Source of the DNA: JAWKHR01 sp041394725 | Lineage (GTDB): Bacteria; Acidobacteriota; Vicinamibacteria; Vicinamibacterales; SCN-69-37 | DNA length: 64,000 nucleotides | Direction of reading: 5' to 3' | NCBI GenBank assembly: GCA_041394725.1 | Contig: JAWKHR010000007.1 | Location: forward strand, 1-64,000 | Notes under the pieces: model-generated | Seen by the model: the letters and a program-made list of their open reading frames with translations, nothing else | Databases searched by the model: none | Told to the model about the DNA's origin: nothing | Part shown: positions 15,432 through 26,133 of the stretch, piece by piece | Position numbering within the stretch: position 1 is the first letter of the stretch | How the letters are laid out: every line of letters begins with the position of its first letter | Program-made: the position numbers and the translations under genes

Positions 15432-18104
15432 ATGAAGAACATGGCACCGAGCGAACTGGCGGCCCTCGAGGCCGTCGAGACACGGGAATGGCTGGATTCC
15501 CTGGACTATGTCATCCAGCAGGGCGACAAGAGCCGGGTGATCCGGCTGCTCGAGGCGTTGCGCGGTCGCGCGCGCGTCGGCGGCATCCGGGTGCCGTACG
15601 CGCCCACGACCCCGTACGTGAACACGATCTCGGCGGCCGAGCAGCTGCCCATGCCCGGCGACCGGACGCTCGAGCGACGCATCAAGAGCCTGATCCGGTG
15701 GAACGCGCTGGCGATGGTCGTCCGGGCCAACCGCGAGTCGGACGGCATCGGCGGGCACATTTCGACCTACGCGTCGGCGGCGACCCTCTACGAGGTGGCG
15801 TTCAACCACTTCTTCCGCGGGCGTGACGCCCGCGACGGCGGCGACATCGTCTTCTTCCAGGGGCACGCCTCGCCGGGGATCTACTCGCGCGCGTTCCTCG
15901 AGGGCCGGCTGACCGAGGCGCACCTGCGGAACTTCCGCCATGAGCTGCGCGAGAACGGCGGCCTGTCGTCGTATCCGCATCCGTGGCTGATGCCGGACTT
16001 CTGGGAGTTCCCGACGGTCTCGATGGGCCTCGGCCCGCTGATGTCGATCTACCAGGCGCGGTTCCTGCGCTACCTCGAGAACCGCGGACTGACCGCGCCC
16101 TCCGACCGCAAGATCTGGGCGTTCCTCGGCGACGGCGAGACGGACGAGCCAGAAGCCCTCGGGTCGATTTCGCTCGCGGCGCGCGAGAAGCTCGACAACC
16201 TGATCTTCGTGATCAACTGCAATCTGCAGCGGCTCGACGGCCCGGTCCGCGGCAACGGCCAGATCGTCCAGGAACTCGAGGCCGTGTTCCGCGGCGCGGG
16301 CTGGAACGTCATCAAGGTCCTCTGGGGCTCGGAGTGGGACGACCTGCTCGCGCGCGACACGGACGGCGTGCTCGTCCGCCGCATGGGCGAGATCGTCGAC
16401 GGCGAGTACCAGCGCTACGTCACCGAGGACGGGGCCTACCTGCGCCAGCACTTCTGGAGCACGGACCCGCGCCTGCTCGACATGGTGCGGCACCTGTCGG
16501 ACGATGACCTGAAGCGGCTGCGCGTGGGTGGCCACGATCCGGTCAAGGTCTACAACGCCTACCGGATGGCGGTGCAGCACACCGGGCAGCCGACGGTCAT
16601 CCTGGCACGGACGATCAAGGGCTACGGGCTCGGCGAGGCGGGTGAAGGCAAGAACATCACCCACCAGCAGAAGAAGATGAACGAGGCCGACCTGCGGCAC
16701 TTCCGCGATCGGTTCAGCATCCCGATCTCCGACGACGACATCGCGGAGGCGCCGTTCTACCGGCCGGCCGACGACAGCCCGGAGGTGATCTACGTGCACG
16801 AGCGCCGCGAAGCGCTCGGCGGCGCCGTACCGCGCCGGGTCGAGGTCGCGCCGCGCATCACGCCGGATCTCTCGGAGATCTTCTCGGAGTTCTCGCAGGG
16901 CACCGAGGGCCGCAAGGCCTCGACGACGATGGTCTTCGTCCGGATGCTGGCGAAGCTGCTCCGCGACAAGGACATCGGGCGCCTCATCGTCCCGATCGTT
17001 CCCGACGAGGCGCGCACCTTCGGCATGGAGTCGCTCTTCCGCGCCGTCGGCATCTATTCGAGCATCGGCCAGGTCTACGAGCCCGTGGACATGGACACGC
17101 TGCTGTACTACAAGGAAGCGAAGGACGGGCAGATCCTCGAGGAAGGCATCACCGAGGCGGGGTCGATCTCATCGTGGATCGCGGCCGGCACGGCGTACGC
17201 CACGCACGGCGTGAACACGATCCCCTTCTTCATCTTCTACTCGATGTTCGGCTTCCAGCGGGTCGGCGACTTCATCTGGGCGGCGGCCGACTCGCGGTGC
17301 CGGGGCTTCCTCCTCGGCGGCACGTCCGGCCGCACGACCCTGGCGGGCGAGGGGCTGCAGCACCAGGACGGCAACAGCCACACGCTGGCGTTGAGCGTCC
17401 CGACCTGCCGCGCCTACGACCCGGCCTATGCCTTCGAGCTGGCGACGATCATCGAGGACGGCATCAAGCGGATGTACGGCGACGGCGAGGCGGCGTTCTA
17501 CTACCTCACCGTGATGAACGAGCAGTACGAGATGCCGGCGATGCCGAAGGGCGCGCGGGAGGGCATTCTGAAGGGCCTGTACCGCTTCCGTCCGGCGGCC
17601 GGCAAGGGCGCGGCCCGCGCGCAGCTCATCGGCAGCGGCGCGATCCTCAACGAGGCCCTGCAGGCCCAGGCCCTGCTCGACGAGTACGGCGTGGCCGCCG
17701 ACGTGTGGAGCGCGACGAGCTACAACGAGCTCTACCGCGACGGGCATCGCGTGGAGCGGTGGAACACGCTGCACCCGGCCGAGAAGGCGCGCCGGCCCTG
17801 GGTGACCGAGTGCCTCGCCGGGACCGACGGCGTCGTCGTCGCCGCGTCCGACTACCTGCGCAGCCAGCCCGACATGGTCGCGCGCTGGGTGGGGCGGCCG
17901 ATGGTCACGCTCGGCACCGACGGCTTCGGCCGCAGCGAGGACCGCACGGCGCTCCGCGATTTCTTCGAGGTCGATGCCCGGCACATCGCCGCCGCCACGC
18001 TGGCGTCGCTGCTTCGCGAGAAGCAGATCGACGCGAAGGTCGTCAAGCAGGCGTTCAAGGCGCTCGACATCGACCCGGACCGGCCGGCGCCCGAGCAGCG
18101 CTAG
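15432..18104 (+). CDS. aceE: Pyruvate dehydrogenase E1 component, homodimeric type
   Basis: This 890-residue enzyme decarboxylates pyruvate with thiamine diphosphate and passes the acetyl group to the lipoyl domain of E2. It aligns along its length with AceE: the N-terminal LDSLDYVIQQGD, the substrate and cofactor segment DGIGGHISTYASAATLYEV, the thiamine-diphosphate motif GDGETDEPEAL (near residue 233) running to FVINCNLQRLDGPVRGN, and the C-terminal GTSGRTTLAGEGLQHQDG. The single-chain alpha2 form, rather than separate alpha and beta subunits, is the type found in proteobacteria and several other phyla. It is followed by E2 after 26 nt and E3 after that, so the whole complex is made from one operon. 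Confidence 0.97.
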   Translation: MKNMAPSELAALEAVETREWLDSLDYVIQQGDKSRVIRLLEALRGRARVGGIRVPYAPTTPYVNTISAAEQLPMPGDRTLERRIKSLIRWNALAMVVRANRESDGIGGHISTYASAATLYEVAFNHFFRGRDARDGGDIVFFQGHASPGIYSRAFLEGRLTEAHLRNFRHELRENGGLSSYPHPWLMPDFWEFPTVSMGLGPLMSIYQARFLRYLENRGLTAPSDRKIWAFLGDGETDEPEALGSISLAAREKLDNLIFVINCNLQRLDGPVRGNGQIVQELEAVFRGAGWNVIKVLWGSEWDDLLARDTDGVLVRRMGEIVDGEYQRYVTEDGAYLRQHFWSTDPRLLDMVRHLSDDDLKRLRVGGHDPVKVYNAYRMAVQHTGQPTVILARTIKGYGLGEAGEGKNITHQQKKMNEADLRHFRDRFSIPISDDDIAEAPFYRPADDSPEVIYVHERREALGGAVPRRVEVAPRITPDLSEIFSEFSQGTEGRKASTTMVFVRMLAKLLRDKDIGRLIVPIVPDEARTFGMESLFRAVGIYSSIGQVYEPVDMDTLLYYKEAKDGQILEEGITEAGSISSWIAAGTAYATHGVNTIPFFIFYSMFGFQRVGDFIWAAADSRCRGFLLGGTSGRTTLAGEGLQHQDGNSHTLALSVPTCRAYDPAYAFELATIIEDGIKRMYGDGEAAFYYLTVMNEQYEMPAMPKGAREGILKGLYRFRPAAGKGAARAQLIGSGAILNEALQAQALLDEYGVAADVWSATSYNELYRDGHRVERWNTLHPAEKARRPWVTECLAGTDGVVVAASDYLRSQPDMVARWVGRPMVTLGTDGFGRSEDRTALRDFFEVDARHIAAATLASLLREKQIDAKVVKQAFKALDIDPDRPAPEQR

Positions 18105-18130
18105 GGTGCGGCCGCCGACAGAGGAGTCTC

Positions 18131-19504
18131 ATGGCGAGTGAGCTGAAGCTGCCCGAACTGGGCGAGAACGTCGAGAAGGGCGATGTGGTCCGCGTGCTGG
18201 TCGCGAAGGGCGACGCGGTGCGCAAGGACCAGCCCGTCCTCGAGCTCGAGACCGACAAGGCGACGATCGAGGTGCCGTCCAGCCTGAGCGGAACCGTGAC
18301 CGACGTCAGGGTCAAGGCCGGTGATCAGGTGAAGGTTGGCCAGGTCGTGCTCGTGCTCGACACGGCCGGCGCGACCGAGGCCGGACCCGAGCCGAAGGCG
18401 CCGCCGAAGACCCCGCCGCCCGACGAGGCGCCGCCCAAGGGCGACCCGCAGGCCGAGCCGGCCCGCAAGGAGCCGCCGACGAAGGCGCCGCCGGTCGAGG
18501 AGCCGCCGCGCCGCGAACGCACGGCCGCGGTCGTGGACTTCGCCTCCGGCCGCGCCGGGTCGGCGCCGGCCGCCCGCGCCGAGGTCGCCCCGGATGCGGC
18601 GCCGGGCGACGGCGCCGGAGTGCCCGCGGCGCCGTCGGTGCGCCGGTTCGCGCGCGAGCTCGGGGTCGACCTCGCCACGGTTGCGGGCAGCGGCCCCGGC
18701 GGGCGCATCGGCCAGGAGGACGTCAAGGCGCACGTCAAGGCGCAGATGTCCGGCGCAGGCGCCGTCGCCGGGCGTGCCGCCGCGCCCGCGCTGCCCGACT
18801 TCTCGCGGTGGGGCGAGGTCGAGTCGCGCCCGATGTCGAACATCCGGCGGAAGACCGCCGAGCACCTGTCGGCGGCCTGGCTCGCGCCGCACGTCACCCA
18901 GCACGACAAGGCCGACGTCACGGCCTTCGAGCAGTTCCGCGCCGAGTACGGGCGGCGCGTGGAAGCCGGGGGCGGCAAGCTCACCATCACGGCCGCGCTC
19001 GTCCGCATCGTCGCTGCGGCGATCGCGAAGTTCCCGCAGTTCGCCTCGTCGGTGGACATGGCGCGCGACGCAATCGTCTACAAGAAGTACGTGCACATCG
19101 GCATCGCCGTGGACACGCCGAACGGCCTGCTCGTACCCGTCATCCGAGACGCCGACCGCAAGACGATCACGGCCATCGCGGCCGAGCTCAGCACGCTGTC
19201 GCAGAAGGCGCGTGACCGGAAGCTCGGCCTCGACGAGATGGCCGGCGGCGTCTTCTCGATCACGAACCTCGGCGGCATCGGCGGCACGTCGTTCACGCCG
19301 ATCGTCAACCAGCCCGAGGTCGCGATCCTGGGCGTCTCGCGGACCCAGACCGAGCCCGTGTGGCGCGACGACGCGTTCGTGCCGCGCCAGATGCTGCCGC
19401 TCTCACTGTCCTACGATCATCGCGTGATTGACGGCGCCGACGCGGCGCGCTTCCTCCGGTTCGTCGTCGAGGCGCTCGAGCAGCCCCTGACGATGCTCCT
19501 GTAG
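18131..19504 (+). CDS. aceF: Pyruvate dehydrogenase E2, dihydrolipoamide acetyltransferase
   Basis: E2 transfers the acetyl group from E1 to CoA and forms the core of the complex. The 457-residue protein has one lipoyl domain with the modified Lys43 in ETDKATIEVPS, then a long Pro/Ala/Glu/Lys-rich hinge (about residues 84-165), a peripheral-subunit-binding domain (about 167-204, SVRRFARELGVDLATVAGSG) and the catalytic domain ending in SYDHRVIDGADAARFL with His430 and Asp434. Only one lipoyl domain is present, against three in E. coli. A lipoyl synthase that could modify Lys43 lies at 38952-39929. ATG 18131 is preceded by GAGGAG. Confidence 0.96.
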   Translation: MASELKLPELGENVEKGDVVRVLVAKGDAVRKDQPVLELETDKATIEVPSSLSGTVTDVRVKAGDQVKVGQVVLVLDTAGATEAGPEPKAPPKTPPPDEAPPKGDPQAEPARKEPPTKAPPVEEPPRRERTAAVVDFASGRAGSAPAARAEVAPDAAPGDGAGVPAAPSVRRFARELGVDLATVAGSGPGGRIGQEDVKAHVKAQMSGAGAVAGRAAAPALPDFSRWGEVESRPMSNIRRKTAEHLSAAWLAPHVTQHDKADVTAFEQFRAEYGRRVEAGGGKLTITAALVRIVAAAIAKFPQFASSVDMARDAIVYKKYVHIGIAVDTPNGLLVPVIRDADRKTITAIAAELSTLSQKARDRKLGLDEMAGGVFSITNLGGIGGTSFTPIVNQPEVAILGVSRTQTEPVWRDDAFVPRQMLPLSLSYDHRVIDGADAARFLRFVVEALEQPLTMLL

Positions 19505-19520
19505 TCCTCATCGAGTGCAC

Positions 19521-20942
19521 ATGGCTTCGACACACGTGGTGATCATCGGCGGCGGTCCGGGCGGATACGCCGCCGCGTTCTACGCGGCCGACCTCGGCAT
19601 GGAGGTGACGCTCGTCGACACCGAGGCCAATCCGGGCGGCGTCTGCCTCTACCGCGGGTGCATCCCGTCGAAGGCGCTGCTGCACGTCGCCAAGGTCATC
19701 GACGAGGCGCAGCACGCCTCGGCGTGGGGCGTCACGTTCGGCCAGCCGACGATCGACATCGACGCTCTCCGCGGGTTCAAGGACGGCGTGGTCAAGCGGC
19801 TGACGTCCGGGCTCGGCCAGCTGTCCAAGCAGCGCAAGGTCACCTACATCCAGGGGCTGGCGAGCTTCACCGGACCCCGGCAGCTGTCGATAGCCCGCGC
19901 GGACGGCAAGACCGAGACGCTCGACTTCCGCCACGCGATCATCGCCACCGGATCCCGGCCGTCCACGGTCCCTGGCCTGTCGATCGACAGCCCCCGGGTC
20001 ATGGACTCGACCGGGGCGCTCGACCTGCCCGACGTCCCGAAGACGCTGCTCGTCATCGGCGGCGGCTACATCGGACTCGAGCTCGGCTCGGTCTACGCCG
20101 CGCTCGGCACGAAGGTCACCGTGGTCGAGATGACCCCGGGCCTGCTGCCCGGCGCGGACCGCGACCTGGTGACCTTCCTCCAGCGCCGGCTCGAGAAGAC
20201 GATGCACCGCATCCTCCTCAATGCCCGCGTGACCGGGCTGAAGGAGGAGAAGAAGGGCGTGCGCGTCTCGATCGAGGGGCAGGACCTCGACAAGGCGGAT
20301 GCCGACCAGCTGTTCGATCGGGTGCTGATCAGCGTCGGGCGCAAGCCGAACTCGGCGGTACCGGGGCTGGACACCACGCGGGTCAAGGTCGGCGCGCGCG
20401 GGTTCATCGAGGTGGACCTGGCGCGGCAGACCGCCGAGCCGGGCATCTATGCGATCGGCGACGTGGTGGGCGAGCCGATGCTCGCGCACAAGGCGTCGCA
20501 CGAGGCCCGTGTCGCCGTCGACGCCATCGCCGGGCACAAGGTGGCGTTCGAGCCCCAGGCCATCCCGGCGGTCGTGTTCACCGACCCGGAGGTCGCCTGG
20601 TGCGGGCTGACCGAAACCGAGGCGAAGCAGCAGGGCCGGAAGGTCGAGATCGCCAAGTTCCCCTGGGCCGCCCTCGGGCGGGCCCAGGCGATTGACCGTC
20701 CGGAGGGGGTCACCAAGCTGGTCATCGACCCGGAGACCGAGCGGATTCTCGGCGTCGGCATCGTCGGCGCCGGCGCGGGCGAGCTCATCGCCGAGGGCGT
20801 GCTGGCGGTCGAGATGGCGGCGCTGGCGACCGACCTCAAGCTGTCGATCCATCCCCATCCGACGCTCTCGGAGACCCTGATGGAGGCCGCGGAGGTCTTC
20901 TTCGGGCACGCGACGGACGTCTACCGGCCGAAGCGGAAGTAG
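19521..20942 (+). CDS. lpdA: Dihydrolipoyl dehydrogenase (E3)
   Basis: E3 reoxidises the dihydrolipoyl group of E2 and passes electrons to NAD through FAD and a redox disulfide. The 473-residue protein shows the FAD site VVIIGGGPGGYAAAFYA, the redox pair Cys42/Cys47 in GGVCLYRGCIPSK, the NAD site LLVIGGGYIGLELGS, and the C-terminal HPHPTLSETLMEA that carries the catalytic His-Glu pair of the partner subunit. It closes the pyruvate dehydrogenase operon, 16 nt after aceF. A GTG two codons upstream is possible, but the ATG at 19521 matches the family start. It could also serve other lipoyl-dependent complexes. Confidence 0.97.
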   Translation: MASTHVVIIGGGPGGYAAAFYAADLGMEVTLVDTEANPGGVCLYRGCIPSKALLHVAKVIDEAQHASAWGVTFGQPTIDIDALRGFKDGVVKRLTSGLGQLSKQRKVTYIQGLASFTGPRQLSIARADGKTETLDFRHAIIATGSRPSTVPGLSIDSPRVMDSTGALDLPDVPKTLLVIGGGYIGLELGSVYAALGTKVTVVEMTPGLLPGADRDLVTFLQRRLEKTMHRILLNARVTGLKEEKKGVRVSIEGQDLDKADADQLFDRVLISVGRKPNSAVPGLDTTRVKVGARGFIEVDLARQTAEPGIYAIGDVVGEPMLAHKASHEARVAVDAIAGHKVAFEPQAIPAVVFTDPEVAWCGLTETEAKQQGRKVEIAKFPWAALGRAQAIDRPEGVTKLVIDPETERILGVGIVGAGAGELIAEGVLAVEMAALATDLKLSIHPHPTLSETLMEAAEVFFGHATDVYRPKRK

Positions 20943-21096
20943 TCTGGTGGGATCGACGACCCACGACCGGAAGTAGCAGTCCGGGGTCGGGCGGCGTATT
21001 ACGTGCAGGCGGCTGGGACCGACGCCCCCGGTGGGGGGACGAAGGTCGAGACAGGCCCCGGCCGTTTCGGATATCGTTGACGCCATCTACCCGACC

Positions 21097-22427
21097 GTGA
21101 GCCACGACCAGTCCCCTGATCGGTACGTTCGCGAGGCGGTCCAGGGCGCGGATCAGCTCCGCCGCTCCCGTGCCGCCATGGCGGTCGTCGTGCGCGTGGC
21201 GCCCGTCCTGGCCGCCGTCGTCTTCCTGTTTGCCCTGATCGGCCGCCTTGCGGGGTGGTCGCCGCTGGTCGCGGCGGCGACGCTCGTGGTGGCGGTCGCC
21301 GGCGTGGCGATCGCGTTCCTCGTCCTGCGCCGCCCCGAGGCGGCGTCCGACGCGATGGCCTCGCGGGTGGACGCCGATGCCGGCCTGGCCGGGGAGCTTC
21401 GGAGCGCCCACTGGTTCGCCCAGGCGGGCGACCGGGACGACTGGGCCGATCTGCACCTGGCCCGCGCGGCCGAGCACGCCCGTCAGGTGTCGTGGGATGC
21501 GCTCTATCCGCCGGTCCGGTCCGGACGTGCGTGGGCGGTGACGGGCGGTCTTGGTGCCGCCGCGCTGGCCGCGATGCTGCTCGTGCCGGCGCCGCGCCCG
21601 GCGCGCCCGTCCGACGCGGTCGCCGGGGAGATTGCGGCGCTCGGCGACGCTCTGCCGCCGGAACTCCAGGCCAAGCTCGACGAGCTCATGGCGGCCATGG
21701 ACAACGGGACGCTTTCGGCCGACGCGGCGAAGGCGACGCTCGAAGACCTGAAGGCGATGCTCGACAAGCTCGACCCGAAGCTCCAGGAAAAGCTGGCCGA
21801 GCTGGCGAAGAACGCGGCGGAGGGCAAGGACGGCGCCCCGAAAATCGGCGACGACCCCGGCACGGAGGAGAACGCCGCGGCCGGCATGCCCGAGGACGTG
21901 AAGTGGGCGCTCGACGACCTGGCGTCGCGCCTGGCCAACGCGGACGCCAACAAGCAGTCCGCGGAGAACGACAACCCCTCGGCCTCGGCCGAGACGGGGG
22001 AGACGACGCCGGGATCGGCGCAGGCGCAGACGGCCGAGGCCAGCGCGGCCGAAGCCGGCATGCAGCTGATGCGCCAGGCGGCGACCGCGGCCGAGGCCTC
22101 GAGCCAGATGATGATGTCGGGCTCGGGCGCCATGGGCGGCGACTCGAGCGGCGGCCCCGGGGGCAACAACCCGAACAAGGGCGGGCCGGTGGACTTCAAG
22201 AGCATCGCCCAGGCGCTGCGCCAGGAGGTCATCGAGGCGCAGGACGACCAGCTCGGCAAGAACATCCAGACCGAGGACATCCGTCGCAAGACCGAGCAGG
22301 GCCAGTCCGCGCTCGGGTTCACCCGCGTCGCCCCGCAGGCGTCCTACGCGCAGAGCCGCGCGACCGCGCCGCCCACGGTGCCCGACGCGCGCCGTCCGCT
22401 CGTCTTCCATTACTTCATTCGTCAACG

Positions 22428-22431
<4 letters not shown>
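21097..22431 (+). CDS. Membrane protein heading a MoxR/VWA operon (DUF4175-like)
   Basis: From the GTG at 21097 this is a 444-residue protein. Two hydrophobic helices lie near residues 28-50 and 55-78 and a third near 148-165. They are followed by a long charged, helical and then low-complexity region (LQAKLDELMAAMDNG, LEDLKAMLDKLDPKLQEKL, then GSGAMGGDSSGGPGGNN). Proteins of this layout regularly precede MoxR-DUF58-VWA operons and are often labelled DUF4175; that label is tentative. Its stop overlaps the moxR start in ATGA, so the two are translationally coupled. A GTG 66 nt upstream is an alternative start. It may anchor the MoxR-VWA machinery in the membrane. Confidence 0.7.
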
Positions 22432-23420
<989 letters not shown>

Positions 23421-23490
23421 CCGTGCGCCGCGGCGCCGGCCGCGGCCCCGGTCCGTCGGGTTCCTCGTTCCCCAAGGTGAGAGACCGGTC

Positions 23491-24363
23491 TTGGCCCTCA
23501 GGTTCGAAGACGACTTCCTGAAGAAGCTCGAGTACCTCCACGTGGTCTCCCGCAAGGCGTTTGCGGGACAGAACCGCGCGGATCGGCTCGCGCGCAAGCG
23601 GGGCCGCGGGCTCGAGTTCGCCGACTACCGCCAGTACGCGCCGGGGGACGACTTCCGCCACATCGACTGGAAGGTCTACCGCCGGCTGGGCCGGCTGCTG
23701 CTCCGCCTGTTCGACGAGGAACAGGACCTGCCGATCTACCTCTTCATCGACAACAGCCGGTCGATGAGCGAGGACGCGAAGTTCGACCAGGCCCGGCGGG
23801 TCGCCGCCGGCCTCTGCTACATCGGGCTGGCGCACCTCGACCGCGTGTCGATCCTGCCGTTCAGGGGCAGTCTCGGCGACGAGACGGTGCCCGGCCGTGG
23901 CAAGGGCCGCATCTTCAAGGTGTTCGAGATGCTCGAGGGCCTGCAGGCGGGCGGTGAGACCGACCTGCGCGAGGCGTTCAAGCAGTTCGCGTCGCGCAGC
24001 CGCCAGCAGGGCCTGGCCGTCGTCATCTCGGACTTCCTGGACCCGCGCGGGTTCGAGAACGGCCTCAAGATCCTGGCCTCGATGGGGCACGACGTCTTCG
24101 TCGTGCACGTCGCCTCCACCCACGATCGAGACCCCGGCGCGCTCGGTGAGGCGCGGTTCGTGGATCTCGAGACGGGTGAGACGCGCGACATCGAGGTCAC
24201 GCCGGCGCTGGCCGAGGCGTACGCGCAGGCCTGGACGCGCCACGCCGAGGACCTCGAGCGGTTCTGCGGCCGCTACAACCTCGGCTACCTGCGCGCCGAT
24301 GCCGAGGCGCCGTTCGACGAGATCATCCTGAAGACCTTCCGGAAAGGGCGGTTCCTGGCGTGA
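23491..24363 (+). CDS. DUF58-domain protein
   Basis: This 290-residue protein belongs to the DUF58 family. It has the signature GRGLEFADYRQYAPGDDFRHIDW (residues about 38-60, shown here in part by EFADYRQYAPGDD) and a VWA-like core with FIDNSRSMSED as the MIDAS-type start. There is no membrane segment. DUF58 proteins accompany MoxR ATPases and are thought to act as their adaptors. The likely start is a TTG at 23491, since AAGGTGAG lies about 9 nt upstream and no ATG or GTG is available before the homology begins; the 70-nt gap from moxR is the largest in the operon. Its stop overlaps the next GTG start. Confidence 0.9.
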   Translation: MALRFEDDFLKKLEYLHVVSRKAFAGQNRADRLARKRGRGLEFADYRQYAPGDDFRHIDWKVYRRLGRLLLRLFDEEQDLPIYLFIDNSRSMSEDAKFDQARRVAAGLCYIGLAHLDRVSILPFRGSLGDETVPGRGKGRIFKVFEMLEGLQAGGETDLREAFKQFASRSRQQGLAVVISDFLDPRGFENGLKILASMGHDVFVVHVASTHDRDPGALGEARFVDLETGETRDIEVTPALAEAYAQAWTRHAEDLERFCGRYNLGYLRADAEAPFDEIILKTFRKGRFLA

Positions 24364-26132
24364 GCTTCAGCGCGATGGCCGCCTGGCAGGCCTGGAGCGT
24401 GATGGCCCTGGCGGCCGGTGTCGCCGCGTGGCTCTTCTTCCTCAAGGTGCGCCCGCCGCGCGTGAACGTGGCGTCGCTGCTGCTCTGGCGCAAGGTGCTC
24501 GACCAGCAGCGCGAGATGAGCTGGTGGGAGCGCATCCGGCGCGCGGTCTCGCTCGTCGCGACCGTGCTCGTCGCGCTGGCGCTGGCCATCGCGGTCGCGC
24601 GGCCAGGACCGCGCGCCTCGGCGGCGTCGGCGGGGCGGCTGCTCATCGTGCTCGACAGCTCGTGGTCGATGCTCGCCCGCACCTCGTCCGGCGACACGCG
24701 CTGGAGTCGCGCGGTGGCCGGGGCCCGGGCGCTTGCGGCGTCGGCCGGCAGCGACGCGGTCGCCATCGCGACGACGGCCGACGGGCTGGTCGAGGGGCCG
24801 ACGACCGACAGCGCCCTCGTCGAGACCGCGCTCGACCGCCTGCGGCCGAGCGGCGGGGAGGGCGCGGCGTGGCCGCACGTCGGCGGCACGGACCAGGTCC
24901 ACTTCTTCACCGACGGTGCCGTGGGCCGCCAGCTCGCGAGCGACGTCGTCGTCCACTCGGTGTATGAAGCCGCGCCGAACGTCGCGATCACCGCGCTCGG
25001 CGTGCGGCCCGCGGCGACCGGACAGTCATCGGCCGAGGCCTACCTCGAGGTGGCCAACTACAGCCCGGATCCGCAGACGGTGACGCTGACCGTGACGCGC
25101 GGCACGGCCGTCGTCTTCGGGCAGCCTGTCGAGATGGCCGCCGGCGAGGCCGTGCGACAGGTCATCCCGCTTGGTGATGCCGGCGATCCGAGGATCCGCG
25201 CGAGCGTGAGTGCCGCGGCGGACGCCCTCGACGCCGACGACGAGGCGGTCGGCTGGCTGCCGGAGGCCGAGGGGCTGGCCGTCACGGTCGTCTCCGCGGA
25301 CCCCGGACCGCTCGGCCTGCTGCTCTCGCGCGCGCCCGGCGTGACGCCGACGTTCGTCGCGCCCGGCGCCTACGATCCGGCCGCGGGCCATCCCGACGTG
25401 CTCGTGTTCGATCGCTGGGTGCCGGCCGAGGCGCCGACCCGTCCGGCGATGGTCGTGGCCTCGCCGATCGCCGCGCCGTGGCTCGGCACGCTCGGCGACG
25501 AGGAGCGGACGCCGCACTGGGTGCAGAACGCGCCGCATCCGGTGCTCGCCGGCGTTGACCCGCTCACGATTGACATCAAGCGGGCACGGGCGATCCGGCA
25601 GGATGCGCTCGGGCCGATCGCGAGCTCGGAGGCGGGCACGCCCCTGGTCTCGGTGCGTGAGACCGGCGGACAGCGGCTGGTCGTGATGGGGTTCGCCCCG
25701 GGCGAGTCGAACCTGGCGTACGCGGCGGCATTTCCGGTGCTGATGGGCAATGTGCTCGAGTGGCTGGGACGGCCGGCGCTCGACTCGCCGCGACGGCCCG
25801 GGCCGATGCTGCTGCCGTCCTCGGCCACGCGGGTCGTCGGTCCGGACGGTCGGCCGGCGGACCTCCGCACGGCCGGCGACCATCGCCTGGCGATGCTCGA
25901 CCAGCCGGGGCTGTACCGCGTCGAATTCGGCACTGCGCACGGCGTGGTCGAGGTCAACGTCGGCAGCAGCGACGTGTCGAACCTGGGGCGGACGACCCTT
26001 CCGGCGGACGTGACGTCCTCGGCCGCCGGCCTGACGGGCGCCGGCCGGCCCTGGTGGCTCTACGCGGTGCTGTTCGCGCTGGTGCTCGCGGCGGTCGAGT
26101 GGTGGACCTGGCTGCGTCGGATTACGGTGTGA
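24360..26132 (+). CDS. BatA-like membrane protein with VWA domain
   Basis: This 590-residue protein has an N-terminal BatA-type membrane anchor (WSVMALAAGVAAWLFFLKV, then a second helix SLVATVLVALALAIAVA), a VWA domain starting at VLDSSWSML with an intact DxSxS site, a central beta-rich region, and a single C-terminal membrane helix (WWLYAVLFALVLAAVEWWTWL). The topology places the VWA and beta domains between two membrane anchors. It starts with a GTG that overlaps the DUF58 stop in GTGA and ends 1 nt before the next gene, so all are translated as a unit. Its role with MoxR is inferred from the gene neighbourhood. Confidence 0.85.
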   Translation: MSFSAMAAWQAWSVMALAAGVAAWLFFLKVRPPRVNVASLLLWRKVLDQQREMSWWERIRRAVSLVATVLVALALAIAVARPGPRASAASAGRLLIVLDSSWSMLARTSSGDTRWSRAVAGARALAASAGSDAVAIATTADGLVEGPTTDSALVETALDRLRPSGGEGAAWPHVGGTDQVHFFTDGAVGRQLASDVVVHSVYEAAPNVAITALGVRPAATGQSSAEAYLEVANYSPDPQTVTLTVTRGTAVVFGQPVEMAAGEAVRQVIPLGDAGDPRIRASVSAAADALDADDEAVGWLPEAEGLAVTVVSADPGPLGLLLSRAPGVTPTFVAPGAYDPAAGHPDVLVFDRWVPAEAPTRPAMVVASPIAAPWLGTLGDEERTPHWVQNAPHPVLAGVDPLTIDIKRARAIRQDALGPIASSEAGTPLVSVRETGGQRLVVMGFAPGESNLAYAAAFPVLMGNVLEWLGRPALDSPRRPGPMLLPSSATRVVGPDGRPADLRTAGDHRLAMLDQPGLYRVEFGTAHGVVEVNVGSSDVSNLGRTTLPADVTSSAAGLTGAGRPWWLYAVLFALVLAAVEWWTWLRRITV

Positions 26133-26133
26133 C